From Neobacillus driksii (GTDB taxonomy: Bacteria > Bacillota > Bacilli > Bacillales > Cytobacillaceae), in assembly GCF_013409995.1 (NCBI RefSeq), contig NZ_JACCBX010000009.1, forward strand, positions 1 to 64,000: a stretch of 64,000 nt of DNA. The letters are read 5' to 3'. Shown one piece after another: positions 1-9,145 of the stretch (the first letter of the stretch is position 1; each line of letters starts with the position of its first letter). The position numbers and the translations under genes are program-made. The notes below the pieces were generated by a model, which had not been told where the DNA came from, made no database searches, and saw only the letters and a program-made list of their open reading frames with translations.

Positions 1-24
1 CTTGGGAGGGGTACCCCTCCCAAG
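1..24. repeat. 24-bp perfect palindrome at window edge
   Basis: The first 24 bases read the same on both strands (half-site CTTGGGAGGGGT), with no loop. It may be the stem of a terminator or a cruciform belonging to a gene left of the window. No T-run follows on the plus strand. Confidence 0.5.
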
Positions 25-84
25 TACATCTAAATAAAAAAACATAAATGAATTAACTGAAATACACTTGACTAATCGTAAGAA

Positions 85-232
85 ATAGACGGAGAGATTC
101 CGTCTATTGGCTCGAAAAATGCCAAAATGGGGGATTTTGCTTTGCATAGTCGGAAAATCTCCGCTTATATTCCCCGAAACAAGCTCCATTCGGCATTTAA
201 CCGGAAAATCTCCGGTTATTTTACTTTTGCAA
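85..232 (-). repeat. Dispersed intergenic hairpin repeat, copy 1
   Basis: This block reads on the minus strand as a series of short hairpins of the type AGCGGAGATTTTCCG, joined by conserved linkers (for example GAATGGAGCT). Its reverse complement aligns almost end to end with the block at 46255-46405. It has no open frame and lies downstream of the minus-strand HAD gene. It is best read as a dispersed non-coding repeat family of this genome. Confidence 0.7.
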
Positions 233-364
233 ATTAAGGACATGGTACCTATTTATATAACAATAACGATGCCAATATGACTGTTATTTCGCCACATATT
301 ATAAGAAAAGTACTTCAAAACGGAAACCTTTTGTGTACCACGCCTGTCTTTTTTTACAAACCAT

Positions 365-1162
365 CTAAATCGCATTTGATTTATATGGCTGTAGAAGATA
401 TTGTTCTATAAACTCCGCTAATCCATCATTTTCATGGTGTCCAGTAACAAAATCAGCTGAAGCTTTTACCTTTGCACTAGCGTTGCCCATTGCCACACCT
501 GTACCCACATGCCGAAGCATTTCTATATCATTGGGTCCGTCTCCAATGGCTACGACTTCATCAGGACGAATTCGAAATTCGGTAAGTAAGCTTTTAATAG
601 CAGACCATTTTGAAACATTAGGAGCAAGCAGCTCAAACCCGTCATTCCAATCGACCACTTCTGCTTCCTTTTTAAACAAAGCCGAAATTTGCGGGCTAGG
701 TTCTCCAGTCCGAACACTATATTTAAGGACATCTTGATAATTCGCCTGTCTTAAATCTCCAATATATCGTGGCGGAATTCGCCCAACTTTTGTCCAATAA
801 TCGATTTCTTCATTTGTTTCCTTACAGTAGAGTCCATTTGCTGTATGGATTATAACATTATAAAGACTTTCAGCGGTCAGATGGTGGAATCGTTCCTCGT
901 TCAATCGGACAGTTTTCATCTCGGTAATTATTCCTGTTTCTTCATGGTGTATAGCAGCACCATTCAAACAGATCATCGGTGTTCGTAACCCTAATTCTTT
1001 ATGGTAGGGTGCGGTTACTTCATAGTGTCGACCAGTGGCTAGAAAAACATGTACTCCTTGATTTATGAGCCCATAAATGGCTTGCATATTTCGGCGTGAA
1101 ATGCAGTTTGAGGCTTTAAGTAGTGTACCATCCATATCAACAAATATTGCACGAACATTCAT
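365..1162 (-). CDS. Cof-type HAD-IIB family hydrolase
   Basis: A 265-aa cytosolic phosphatase of the Cof/YkrA-type HAD superfamily. The nucleophile motif DMDGT is at residues 9-13, the conserved GR follows in LATGRH near residue 43, and the Mg-binding motif GDGPND is at about 207-212. The length is normal for the family, which dephosphorylates sugar phosphates and nucleotide-type metabolites; the substrate cannot be read from sequence. The ATG at 1162 has a GAGG-type ribosome site just upstream. It stands alone, so context gives no further hint. Confidence 0.88.
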   Translation of the reverse strand: MNVRAIFVDMDGTLLKASNCISRRNMQAIYGLINQGVHVFLATGRHYEVTAPYHKELGLRTPMICLNGAAIHHEETGIITEMKTVRLNEERFHHLTAESLYNVIIHTANGLYCKETNEEIDYWTKVGRIPPRYIGDLRQANYQDVLKYSVRTGEPSPQISALFKKEAEVVDWNDGFELLAPNVSKWSAIKSLLTEFRIRPDEVVAIGDGPNDIEMLRHVGTGVAMGNASAKVKASADFVTGHHENDGLAEFIEQYLLQPYKSNAI

Positions 1163-1465
1163 TTAATCTGCCTCCTCATTGGTTGTTAGGCCAATCATAT
1201 CATTTGAATATTAAAGCTTAGTAAACACTGTGTATAGATTAAGTGAAGTTAATTGGGCAAGCAGGACAAGTTCCTCTGCAAGTTGTTTTAAAAGAGTGTT
1301 CAGAGTAGTATGTAAAATCAGTAATGGCTCCACCTACGCCAACTACCATGATAGCCACACATGCTATCCCCACTAATAATAGAATAATAAATCAATGTTA
1401 AGAGCCTGTTTTGTTGATGTTAAGGTTATGTAAAACTATTATAAAATCGCTAGGATAATAAATAA
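1163..1465. other. Intergenic gap with a possible small membrane ORF
   Basis: Apart from the ribosome site of the HAD gene, the only structure seen is a minus-strand frame at 1239-1373, GTG to TAA, 44 codons. It would encode one hydrophobic helix followed by a Cys-containing tail (CRGTCPAC). There is no ribosome site before the GTG and no ATG, so it may be a remnant of a longer small gene. Nothing else is evident. Confidence 0.25.
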
Positions 1466-1509
1466 GCCGAAAACATGCATTTTTTTATTCATCTCTGCAT
1501 GTTTTCGGC
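1466..1509 (-). terminator. Intrinsic terminator of the RND efflux gene
   Basis: A 14-bp perfect inverted repeat (GCCGAAAACATGCA and its complement) with a 16-nt loop. On the minus strand it is followed by TTATTTATTA. It lies about 65 bases after the stop of the efflux gene. Confidence 0.75.
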
Positions 1510-1575
1510 CTTGTTATATTGCATACGAGTCTACTTACATTTTTGGATCCAATCAATAAGGTGAATAATACTTTT

Positions 1576-4500
1576 TTACATTTGAATCTGCTGTTCGGTT
1601 GTTTCTGCCATTCTTTGTTTTTTTGACTTTTTAAAATACAATAATTCATATACACATGGGATGACGATCAACGTCAAGAGGGTAGCGAGGGCCAGCCCGC
1701 CAATCACGACAACCGCCAAGCTCTGGGAAACTAAGCTTCCGGACTGAGGTTCCTTAAGCAAAAGTGGAATCATCGCACATATAGTTGCAACGGCAGTCAT
1801 CAAAATCGGCCTCATTCTGGTAGCCGTCGCTTCGACCAGTGCTGCGCGAATCGTCATATTTTCTTCATTTTGTCTCACACGGTCAATCAGAACAATCGCG
1901 TTGGTCACGACAATTCCAATCAGCATAAGTGCTCCAAGCAGGGCGGTGATGTCAACGGATATCCGGCTGATCAAGATTCCTAAAATAGCACCGATGGCCG
2001 CAAGCGGCAGGGAAGTTAAAATCGCGATTGGCGCTTTAATCGACTTAAACGTGATAACCATAATCAAGAATACAATTCCGATGGAAACAAGCATGATTAA
2101 GAATAAATCGGTAAAATCCTCCATTTGCTGCGCACTTGCTCCTCCAACAAGAACTTCCACATCTTCAGGAATATCCAGTCCTTCATTGTCTTTTTGATCT
2201 CCGAATAATTCTAGGTTAATCTTTGTCGAGATTTCAGAGAGCTTAGCAGGATCGACGGTTGCTGTAACACGAAGGTAGGTCTCTCCATCTTTATGAAATT
2301 GACTGGTTGAGCTCTCAGCTTCTTTTAATGTTGCAATCTCAGACACAGGTATCATCCCGTTTTCGGTCATAATTGGAATGTTTTTCAAGTCAGCTTCCGT
2401 TTCTGTGTTTAGTAAAGGTTCAAGAACAACCATGGTTTGTTTTTCATTTATCGTGATGGTTCCAAGATGTGTTTGATTTAGCATGACCCCAAGCTGCTGG
2501 GCGATTTGCTGTGTATTTCCTTTTGCAGGATCTACGACTAAAGAGTAGACGGTTTTCTTTTCATCTTGATTCGTTGTAACTTCCTCCACACCGTCAATAT
2601 CAGATACGGTTTCTTTAATACTGTTTGCTGTTTTTTCAAGCTGGGCGATATCCTCACCAACCACATCGATGGTAATATTGGTTGCTGAGCCGCCCATCAT
2701 AAACGAAGCAGTGGCGACTTCCAATACAGCATCCTTATAGTCGTCCTTTTTCTTTTCAATTTCTTCTAATACTTTATCTGTATCATCTTTATCTTTTAAT
2801 AGAATACTAATGACCGCTTCTGTTGGCGAACCGATTTGACCAAATTGAGCGCTATCCGCCGAAGAGCCGACTTGGTTAAATACATATTCAACCTCATCCA
2901 TTTCAGTTATAGACTTTTCAAGCTCAATAGCCTTTTCTTTGACCTTTTCAAAAGGTGTTTCATTTGGGTATTTCAAGGTGGCTGTAACAAAGTCGGCAGT
3001 AGAATTGTCAACAGCACCCTTCGGTACGGCAAAGTAAGCACCAATCGATCCGGCAAACAATAGGAAGCTAATCGTAAATACAATCCATTTATGATTTAAA
3101 GACCATTTCACTGCTTTTGGAAAGCGTACCGCCGGTTTGTGTTCTGGAAGTTTCGTATTTTTCAATAAACCAGCACTCATTAACGGCACCAATGTTAAGG
3201 CAACCAATAACGAGGCAAGCAGGGAATAGGTAACCGTTAAGGCGAATGGTAAAAGGAATTCCTGCAGTCCGCCGTTTAATAAACTCATTGGCAGGAACAC
3301 CGCTACTGTTGTTAACGTGGAGGCTGTAATGGCAACACCTACTTGTTTTGTTGCGTCAATCACCATTTGAACAGAGAATTTCTCTGTCTGCATTTTACGG
3401 TAAATATTTTCAATGACAACGATACTGTCATCGACAAGCCGCCCAACCGCAACAGCCACACCGCCGAGTGTTAAAATGTTTAACGTGACCCCAGAACGTG
3501 AAAGCAGGAATAGGGTAAAACAAAGTGATAACGGAATAGAAACAATCGTAATAAACGTTGTTCTGATATTGCGTAAAAAGATCATTATCACAATGGTTGC
3601 AAATAAAGCACCTAGTAGGACTTCTTTCATCATCGTTTGCACAGATGTTTCCACCATATCAGCTGAAGCAACATAGATGGTAGATTCTTGTGAATCGTAT
3701 TTTTTGTTAATTTCTTTTGTTACTTTTTCAATTTCTTTACTAATGGTTACAGCGTTTGAATTACTGTCCTTCGTGATACTGATGCTTAATGCTTCGTTCC
3801 CGTCGAAACGATTAAGAAAATTGGATTCGGTTGTTTCCTCAATCGAAGAGATGTCCTCAAGAGCTACATTTGGTGCCACTGGCAGGCTTTTAAGTTTTTC
3901 GAGACTTGATACGTCGCCAATCACCTTAATATTGCTGGTTTTTCCGTCAATATTCTTTTCGCCGACTGCAAGGGCGCTGTTTTGACCTTGAAGAATTCCG
4001 AGTACCGTTTCAAGAGATACCTGGTTTTCAGCTAACTTTTGATTATCAATTTTTACTGAGATAACAGGATCAACCAATCCATAAGTTTGAACCTGGGCCA
4101 CACCGTCAATGTCTTTATATAACGGTTCGATTTTTTCTTTTACCAATTCTAGGTTTTTGGTCGTGAGGCCATCTTTAAAGGTTACAGCGATGTTGGAGAT
4201 AGGAATCATGGAGGTATTTAGCTGCGAAATGATGGGCTTTGATATGTAAGCTGGAAGTGCCACATTTGATAATGCCTCTTGAACATCTAGTTTTGCTTGT
4301 TTCATGTCTGAACCAGCTTCAAAAAATAAATCTACTTTTGAAAATCCGTCTCCCGTTGTGGAATAAATCGAATTTTTCCCTTTAATTCCGGTAACAGCCC
4401 GTTCAATCGGAGAAGTAACATCACTTTCCATTGTTTTTGAATCTGTTCCTTGCCCCATCGTAATAATGGTTACTTGCGGATTGTCTGCGGAAGGCAAGAA

Positions 4501-4608
4501 CTCCATAGGTAATCTAAAATAACTAACAACCCCAATGATTAACACTAATATCGTCATCAATGAGACAGCGGCTTTATTTTGAAAAGCCCATTTCGTAAAC
4601 ATCGACAT
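1576..4608 (-). CDS. RND family efflux transporter permease (SwrC/AcrB-like)
   Basis: A 1010-aa inner-membrane pump of the resistance-nodulation-division superfamily. An N-terminal membrane helix (about residues 12-30) is followed by a large external domain, a block of helices from about 330 to 540, a second external domain and a second block from about 840 to the end. The acidic proton-relay pair appears in TM4 as GRLVDDSIVVIENIY. Length and layout match Bacillus SwrC/YerP, which exports amphiphiles such as surfactin; the substrate here is unknown. No membrane-fusion or outer-membrane partner is adjacent, as expected in a Gram-positive cell. An AGGGAGATGT ribosome site precedes the ATG. The gene is monocistronic. 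Confidence 0.9.
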   Translation of the reverse strand: MSMFTKWAFQNKAAVSLMTILVLIIGVVSYFRLPMEFLPSADNPQVTIITMGQGTDSKTMESDVTSPIERAVTGIKGKNSIYSTTGDGFSKVDLFFEAGSDMKQAKLDVQEALSNVALPAYISKPIISQLNTSMIPISNIAVTFKDGLTTKNLELVKEKIEPLYKDIDGVAQVQTYGLVDPVISVKIDNQKLAENQVSLETVLGILQGQNSALAVGEKNIDGKTSNIKVIGDVSSLEKLKSLPVAPNVALEDISSIEETTESNFLNRFDGNEALSISITKDSNSNAVTISKEIEKVTKEINKKYDSQESTIYVASADMVETSVQTMMKEVLLGALFATIVIMIFLRNIRTTFITIVSIPLSLCFTLFLLSRSGVTLNILTLGGVAVAVGRLVDDSIVVIENIYRKMQTEKFSVQMVIDATKQVGVAITASTLTTVAVFLPMSLLNGGLQEFLLPFALTVTYSLLASLLVALTLVPLMSAGLLKNTKLPEHKPAVRFPKAVKWSLNHKWIVFTISFLLFAGSIGAYFAVPKGAVDNSTADFVTATLKYPNETPFEKVKEKAIELEKSITEMDEVEYVFNQVGSSADSAQFGQIGSPTEAVISILLKDKDDTDKVLEEIEKKKDDYKDAVLEVATASFMMGGSATNITIDVVGEDIAQLEKTANSIKETVSDIDGVEEVTTNQDEKKTVYSLVVDPAKGNTQQIAQQLGVMLNQTHLGTITINEKQTMVVLEPLLNTETEADLKNIPIMTENGMIPVSEIATLKEAESSTSQFHKDGETYLRVTATVDPAKLSEISTKINLELFGDQKDNEGLDIPEDVEVLVGGASAQQMEDFTDLFLIMLVSIGIVFLIMVITFKSIKAPIAILTSLPLAAIGAILGILISRISVDITALLGALMLIGIVVTNAIVLIDRVRQNEENMTIRAALVEATATRMRPILMTAVATICAMIPLLLKEPQSGSLVSQSLAVVVIGGLALATLLTLIVIPCVYELLYFKKSKKQRMAETTEQQIQM

Positions 4609-4774
4609 AGGTACATCTCCCTTTTGATATAGATAGAAAGTCCAAAATGAATCTTAACACAATTTTGTAAAACCAGCCATTATTTACCATAATATTTCAA
4701 AAGTTTAACAATTTCTTAATGAATTTAATCACACCTCCTCCATTGGTAGTTCTATTTGACTATTTCGTCGATCC

Positions 4775-4850
4775 TGCTACCTAAATATCCCATATTTTTC
4801 TTGTTTTGAGGAGACTGAATTTTTTCTACGACTTAAGTCTTAGCTGATTG
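4775..4850 (+). repeat. Left direct repeat flanking the hrt/hss cassette
   Basis: It begins with a 25-bp block (TGCTACCTAAATATCCC and onward) identical to 8986-9010, then shares GGAGACTGAATTTTT and the palindrome GACTTAAGTC at matching spacing. It has the same orientation as the right copy, 4.2 kb away. No gene is seen in it. Confidence 0.75.
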
Positions 4851-4900
4851 TAAAACAACATTGACTCAGCAAAAAGAAAGGAGAAAAAGTAAAAGAGAAA

Positions 4901-4945
4901 AAAGTGCCAGGCACCATCCAATTTTTTTTAGGTACCCAGCACTTT
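4901..4945. repeat. Inverted repeat of the GTGCCAGGCACC type
   Basis: The arms AAAGTGCCAGGCACC and GGTACCCAGCACTTT pair over about 15 bp with some wobble, around a T-rich loop. The sequence type resembles short palindromic repeats scattered in many Bacillus genomes (from memory). It lies just upstream of the hrtB promoter and is not obviously its terminator. Confidence 0.5.
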
Positions 4946-4973
4946 TGTATTCTACTAAAAAATGTATTCAGTT

Positions 4974-5004
4974 GTTCATCTACAGTTCATATTCCGATTA
5001 TAAA
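4974..5004 (+). promoter_or_regulatory. HssR box and -10 element of the hrtB promoter
   Basis: GTTCATCTA and GTTCATATT form a direct repeat separated by two bases (4974-4993). This matches the HssR-binding direct repeat described for Staphylococcus aureus hrtAB (GTTCATATT, N2, GTTCATATT). A TATAAA -10 element follows at 4999-5004, so the box sits over the -35 region as expected for an activator site. Heme-dependent activation is inferred from family knowledge. Confidence 0.75.
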
Positions 5005-5037
5005 CTATCAATGTAAAAAGAAATGGGAGGAATGAAG

Positions 5038-6072
5038 ATGAACATGGCTTGGAAAGAAATGAAAAAGAATAAAATGAGATTTATGATTTTAGGTTCTATT
5101 GTTTTTCTTGTTAGTTTATTAACTTTTATCATATCTGGTTTGGCGAATGGATTGTCACAGGATAATGCTGCATTAATAAAAGATTTGCCTGATGGACAAT
5201 TTTATATGTCTACAGAGGCGGAACAAACGATTAACCTTTCAAAAATAGATACTGATGTCCAAGGTAAACTATTAAACAAACATAAAGAAGCAGTTGCATT
5301 TTCCATTCAGATGGGGTTTTTGAATGATGAGGATGAAAAGCAGCAGAGTGTGGCCTTTGTTACGTCGACCGAATCTCAGTTGTTTGAAAATGTCCAAAAG
5401 GGAGAAGTTGTTTTAGATCAGTCAATGCAAGACAAGGGGATACAAGTTGGTGATTCCTTAACGAGTAATCAGTACAGCGGAAAGTTCATTGTAAAAGGTT
5501 TCTCTGATCAAAAAAAATTCAGTCATGCACCTGTTGCATTTATCAACACCGAAGACTACAGAGAAATGTACCGCGCTACTGAAATGCAATTGATTTTTGT
5601 ACCAGGAAAGGATTCTCCTGATGCAGCCAAAGAATTAGAAGTGTTTACTAAGAAAGAATTCCTAAACACCATATCCAGTTACAAGGCAGAGCAGACCTCC
5701 CTAAATATGATTGTTTGGTTTTTAGTTGTTATTAGCGGTATGCTTTTCGGAATCTTTTTCTACTTGATGAACGTTCAGAAAATGGGTTTATACGGAATCT
5801 TAAAGGCAATCGGAGTAAAAACAAGAACATTATTTAAAATGATGTGGACACAAATGATATTTATTACCGGGATGGCCTTAATGATCTCGATTACACTAAG
5901 TCAGGTTTTAAACATGCTTGCACCTAAAGATATGCCCTTTCATTTGACTCTAGAAACAACACGACAATTATCTATCGTCTTCTTCATGATAGGTTTTATT
6001 GGGTCTACAATTTCTGGCATACAGATCAAAAAAGTCGAACCATTACATGCGATTCAACGAGGAGAGGTTTAA
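5038..6072 (+). CDS. hrtB: Heme-efflux ABC transporter permease HrtB
   Basis: An FtsX/MacB-type permease of about 344 aa with one N-terminal helix, an external domain of about 200 residues and three C-terminal helices. It carries HrtB-typical stretches such as SYKAEQTSLNM, GILKAIGVKTRTL and MPFHLTLETT. With HrtA it exports excess heme or related tetrapyrroles across the membrane. The start at 5038 is preferred because GGGAGG at 5025-5030 lies 7 bases upstream; an upstream in-frame ATG at 5023 precedes that site. It is the first gene of hrtB-hrtA-hssR-hssS, behind an HssR box. Confidence 0.87.
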   Translation: MNMAWKEMKKNKMRFMILGSIVFLVSLLTFIISGLANGLSQDNAALIKDLPDGQFYMSTEAEQTINLSKIDTDVQGKLLNKHKEAVAFSIQMGFLNDEDEKQQSVAFVTSTESQLFENVQKGEVVLDQSMQDKGIQVGDSLTSNQYSGKFIVKGFSDQKKFSHAPVAFINTEDYREMYRATEMQLIFVPGKDSPDAAKELEVFTKKEFLNTISSYKAEQTSLNMIVWFLVVISGMLFGIFFYLMNVQKMGLYGILKAIGVKTRTLFKMMWTQMIFITGMALMISITLSQVLNMLAPKDMPFHLTLETTRQLSIVFFMIGFIGSTISGIQIKKVEPLHAIQRGEV

Positions 6073-6073
6073 T

Positions 6074-6754
6074 ATGACACTATTTACTATCGATAACGTG
6101 AGAAAAACGTTTACAAATGGGGAAGTGAAGGAGGAAATCCTAAAAGGAGTCAACCTTACTCTTAAAGAAGGTGAGTTAACCGCATTAGTCGGAGCTTCAG
6201 GATCTGGTAAAAGTACACTGCTAACTATTGCAGCTGGACTTCAATCTGCGTCAGATGGAAAGATACTATTCGAAGGTGGAAATTTGACCGAAATGAATGG
6301 AGATCAAGTTAGAAAAATTCGTGCCAGTAAATTTGGCTTTGTCTTTCAATTCGCCCATTTGGTTCCTTTTCTCACCGTAGAAGAGCAACTGCTCCTTATG
6401 CTGGATGTATCAGAATCTAAAATAAATAAAACAGAACAAAAAAGGGGAATCGACAACATCCTTACGTTAGTAGGAATGGACCATCGAAAGCATGCCTACC
6501 CGTCAACATTATCTGGCGGGGAAAAGCAACGGGTTGCGATTGCACGTGCCATCATTCATAAACCAAAGGTTTTGTTCGCTGATGAGCCAACTGCCAGCTT
6601 GGATTCAACAAAATCAAGAGATGTGATGACATTACTACGAGATTTAACAAAAAGTTTGAACCTGACTACATTAATGGTAACGCATGACGAGGAAATACTT
6701 TCCAATGCGGATCGTATCATTAAGATGAGTGATGGACTGGTTTTAGGCAGGTAA
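6074..6754 (+). CDS. hrtA: Heme-efflux ABC transporter ATP-binding protein HrtA
   Basis: A 226-aa ABC ATPase. Walker A GASGSGKST is at about residues 40-48, a Q-loop at FQF near 91, signature LSGGE at 146-150, Walker B VLFADE at about 166-171 and the H-loop in VTHDEE. It powers the HrtB permease. The ATG at 6074 directly follows the hrtB stop and has GGAGAGG 6 bases upstream; a longer frame starting inside hrtB lacks such a site. The short spacing implies co-translation with hrtB. Confidence 0.88.
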   Translation: MTLFTIDNVRKTFTNGEVKEEILKGVNLTLKEGELTALVGASGSGKSTLLTIAAGLQSASDGKILFEGGNLTEMNGDQVRKIRASKFGFVFQFAHLVPFLTVEEQLLLMLDVSESKINKTEQKRGIDNILTLVGMDHRKHAYPSTLSGGEKQRVAIARAIIHKPKVLFADEPTASLDSTKSRDVMTLLRDLTKSLNLTTLMVTHDEEILSNADRIIKMSDGLVLGR

Positions 6755-6820
6755 CATTAAAATCCAACGATTGTAAGGGTATAATGAAGCAGACACTTTT
6801 GATTTTATGGGAGAACAGAT

Positions 6821-7501
6821 ATGACAACTATTTTAATTGTTGATGATGACATTCATATTTTAAATCTAGTCAACATTCAACTAACGAATGAAGGCTATAA
6901 CGTACTCTTAGCAAAAGATGGGGTTGAAGCCTTGGCAGTACTTAAAAAGAAACCTAGTGACTTAGCCATAGTCGATGTGATGATGCCATTCATGGACGGC
7001 TTCGCATTAACAAAGGAAATTCGTAAACAATATAACATTCCTGTCCTCATGTTAACGGCAAAAAACCAAATCGAGGATAAGGAGCAAGGATTTCTAGCCG
7101 GAACAGATGATTATTTGGTTAAGCCCTTTGAAACAAAGGAATTACTTTTTCGAATAAGAGCAATATTACGGCGATATGAACATCAAGTAGATAAAACCAT
7201 AATGCGTATTGGTAATACAACCATTAATAAGAAAAGCTATGAAGTTCAAATTGGAAACCGAACCGTGCTCCTGCCCTTAAAGGAATTTGAACTTTTATCG
7301 TATCTATTTTCTTATCCGAAGCAAGTGTTTTCCAGGGAGCATCTGATCGAACAGATTTGGGGAAGGGATTATGAAGGAGATGACCGAACGGTAGATGTTC
7401 ATATAAAAAGATTAAGGGAACGTTTTTCAACATTAAGTGATGATTTTCAGATCAAAACAGTACGAGGGGTCGGCTATTTCTTGGAGGGCCAAAGGAAATG
7501 A
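6821..7501 (+). CDS. hssR: Heme response regulator HssR (OmpR family)
   Basis: A 226-aa response regulator. The receiver domain has the acidic pocket DDD (8-10), phospho-acceptor Asp52 (IVDVMMP), Thr79 and Lys101 (KPFE). A C-terminal OmpR-type winged helix follows, with RTVDVHIKRLRERF and VRGVGYFL. The pattern GTDDYLVKPFETKELLFRIRAILRRY, given here only as a description of the region near 95-117, closely resembles S. aureus HssR. It should bind the direct repeat upstream of hrtB. It overlaps hssS by 4 bases (ATGA), implying translational coupling. Confidence 0.87.
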   Translation: MTTILIVDDDIHILNLVNIQLTNEGYNVLLAKDGVEALAVLKKKPSDLAIVDVMMPFMDGFALTKEIRKQYNIPVLMLTAKNQIEDKEQGFLAGTDDYLVKPFETKELLFRIRAILRRYEHQVDKTIMRIGNTTINKKSYEVQIGNRTVLLPLKEFELLSYLFSYPKQVFSREHLIEQIWGRDYEGDDRTVDVHIKRLRERFSTLSDDFQIKTVRGVGYFLEGQRK

Positions 7502-8877
7502 GAACCCTTTATGTAAAATTTATTGTGATCACCACTGGCATGATGCTGACAAGTTTTATTTTTGCCTTTTTAATCTCAAATGCCTATTACCATCAAAAAA
7601 TAAAGCCTTTTAATGACAAAAAAAACACAACCGTTGCCCTAAAAATTGCCACCTTTGCAAACGAACATCCTGATAACAACTTAGGGGTCTATTTAGAGAA
7701 CATTTCTGAAGTTGGCTATCAACTATATTTGGTCGATAGCCTTGGGAATGAACATTATTTTGGTGAAACTTTCAGAGATAAAAGTCTGCCTGCTTCAACC
7801 AAAGTACATGTATTAAATGGTGAAATTTTTCACGGTATTCTTCACTTCCCACGTGAAACCTTTGTTACAGGCTTTTTTGCCAATGAACTGAGGAACACAA
7901 TTGGTGTTCCATTAAAACATAACGGAAAAGAATATGCCCTTTTTATTAGACCAGATATAAAATTTCTTTTCGGTGAGTTGCATGTTTTTTTGGGGTGGAT
8001 CCTTCTATTAGCCATTTCTTTGACCATACTGATGGTATTGATCAACACCAGATATTTAATAAAACCTATTTCAACACTAACGAAAGCAACAAAGTCACTT
8101 GCAAATGGTAATTATAAGGTGGACCTAGCTAGTAAACGTGATGATGAGATAGGGCAACTTTTCCAAAGTTTTTTACAAATGGCGAGAAAGTTAGAACTAA
8201 TGGAGGATATGAGAAAGGAATTTATCTCCAATATCTCTCATGATATCCAATCACCACTTTCGAATATAAAAGGATACACAAACCTATTGGCACAAGATTC
8301 TATCAGCAGGGAAGAGAAGACTCAATACGTATCCATTATTAATAGTGAAATTAGAAGGCTTTCTTCATTAACGAAACAATTATTACTTCTTGCTTCTTTG
8401 GATCGAAATGAGAATATCATGAAGAAAAAATGTTTCAACATTGGTGAGCAAATAAAGGGATTGATACGAAATTACCAATGGGCAATAAGTGAAAAAGGAT
8501 TAATGCTTAGTTACTCCATACCTGATATTGTGATTATGGGTGATCCCTCTTTACTTGAGACGGTTTGGGATAATCTTTTATCCAATGCGATTAAATATAA
8601 TATACCTAATGGCAGCATAGAGATATTCATTGAAGAAAGAGGAAATACAGTCTTCGTGACCTTTGTTGATACAGGTTTAGGGATGAGCAGTAAGGCAGTG
8701 GATAGGATATTCGAACGCTTTTACCGTGCAGACACATCACGTACAAGAAGTATTGAAGGGACAGGATTGGGACTCTCAATTGTTTCAAGCATTGTCAAGC
8801 TGCATAATGGGGCTATAACAGTAAAGAGTAAAGAAAGAGAAGGGTCTACTTTTATTATTGAATTGCCAGTTAAATAG
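7498..8877 (+). CDS. hssS: Heme sensor histidine kinase HssS
   Basis: A 459-aa membrane kinase. TM1 spans about 8-30, an external sensor of about 130 residues follows, TM2 spans about 163-184, then HAMP, HisKA with His248 (NISHDIQSP), and HATPase with N box NLLSNAIKYN, G1 DTGLGM and G2 GTGLGLSI. The segments FVTGFF and ALFIRPDI before TM2 match the heme-sensing region of S. aureus HssS. The kinase is predicted to phosphorylate HssR when membrane heme is high. It is the last gene of the cassette. Confidence 0.87.
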   Translation: MRTLYVKFIVITTGMMLTSFIFAFLISNAYYHQKIKPFNDKKNTTVALKIATFANEHPDNNLGVYLENISEVGYQLYLVDSLGNEHYFGETFRDKSLPASTKVHVLNGEIFHGILHFPRETFVTGFFANELRNTIGVPLKHNGKEYALFIRPDIKFLFGELHVFLGWILLLAISLTILMVLINTRYLIKPISTLTKATKSLANGNYKVDLASKRDDEIGQLFQSFLQMARKLELMEDMRKEFISNISHDIQSPLSNIKGYTNLLAQDSISREEKTQYVSIINSEIRRLSSLTKQLLLLASLDRNENIMKKKCFNIGEQIKGLIRNYQWAISEKGLMLSYSIPDIVIMGDPSLLETVWDNLLSNAIKYNIPNGSIEIFIEERGNTVFVTFVDTGLGMSSKAVDRIFERFYRADTSRTRSIEGTGLGLSIVSSIVKLHNGAITVKSKEREGSTFIIELPVK

Positions 8878-8895
8878 AAAATTTATCATAGATAT

Positions 8896-8922
8896 AGCAG
8901 TAGCATTTTTTGTGCTTCTGCT
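8896..8922 (+). terminator. Weak hairpin after hssS
   Basis: AGCAGTAGCA and TGCTTCTGCT form a 10-bp stem with one mismatch around a T-rich loop, 18 bases after the hssS stop. The T-tract after the stem is poor, so termination is possible but uncertain. Confidence 0.4.
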
Positions 8923-8985
8923 GTTTAAATCAAAGTAGGGATTAATTTCGGTTGATTACCTTAACTCCTCTATAGAAAGCAATCT

Positions 8986-9056
8986 TGCTACCTAAATATC
9001 CCATATTTTTAATCTTTTGTGGAGACTGAATTTTTCAATGACTTAAGTCATACTGA
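8986..9056 (+). repeat. Right direct repeat flanking the hrt/hss cassette
   Basis: This is the partner of 4775-4850: an identical 25-bp opening block, then GGAGACTGAATTTTT and the palindrome GACTTAAGTC. The copy lies between hssS and the AlkD-like gene. Confidence 0.75.
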
Positions 9057-9145
9057 TAGCGATGTGGCAGGATCACGGCACGATAATCCAAAATTTATAA
9101 TGATGGAAATGTTTGATATGATGATAATGGAAGGAAGTGTTAACG

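Noticed and set aside
1239..1373. Minus-strand 44-codon ORF with one hydrophobic helix and Cys-rich tail
   Set aside because: GTG start without ribosome site and no family; noted in the gap entry but not called as a gene.
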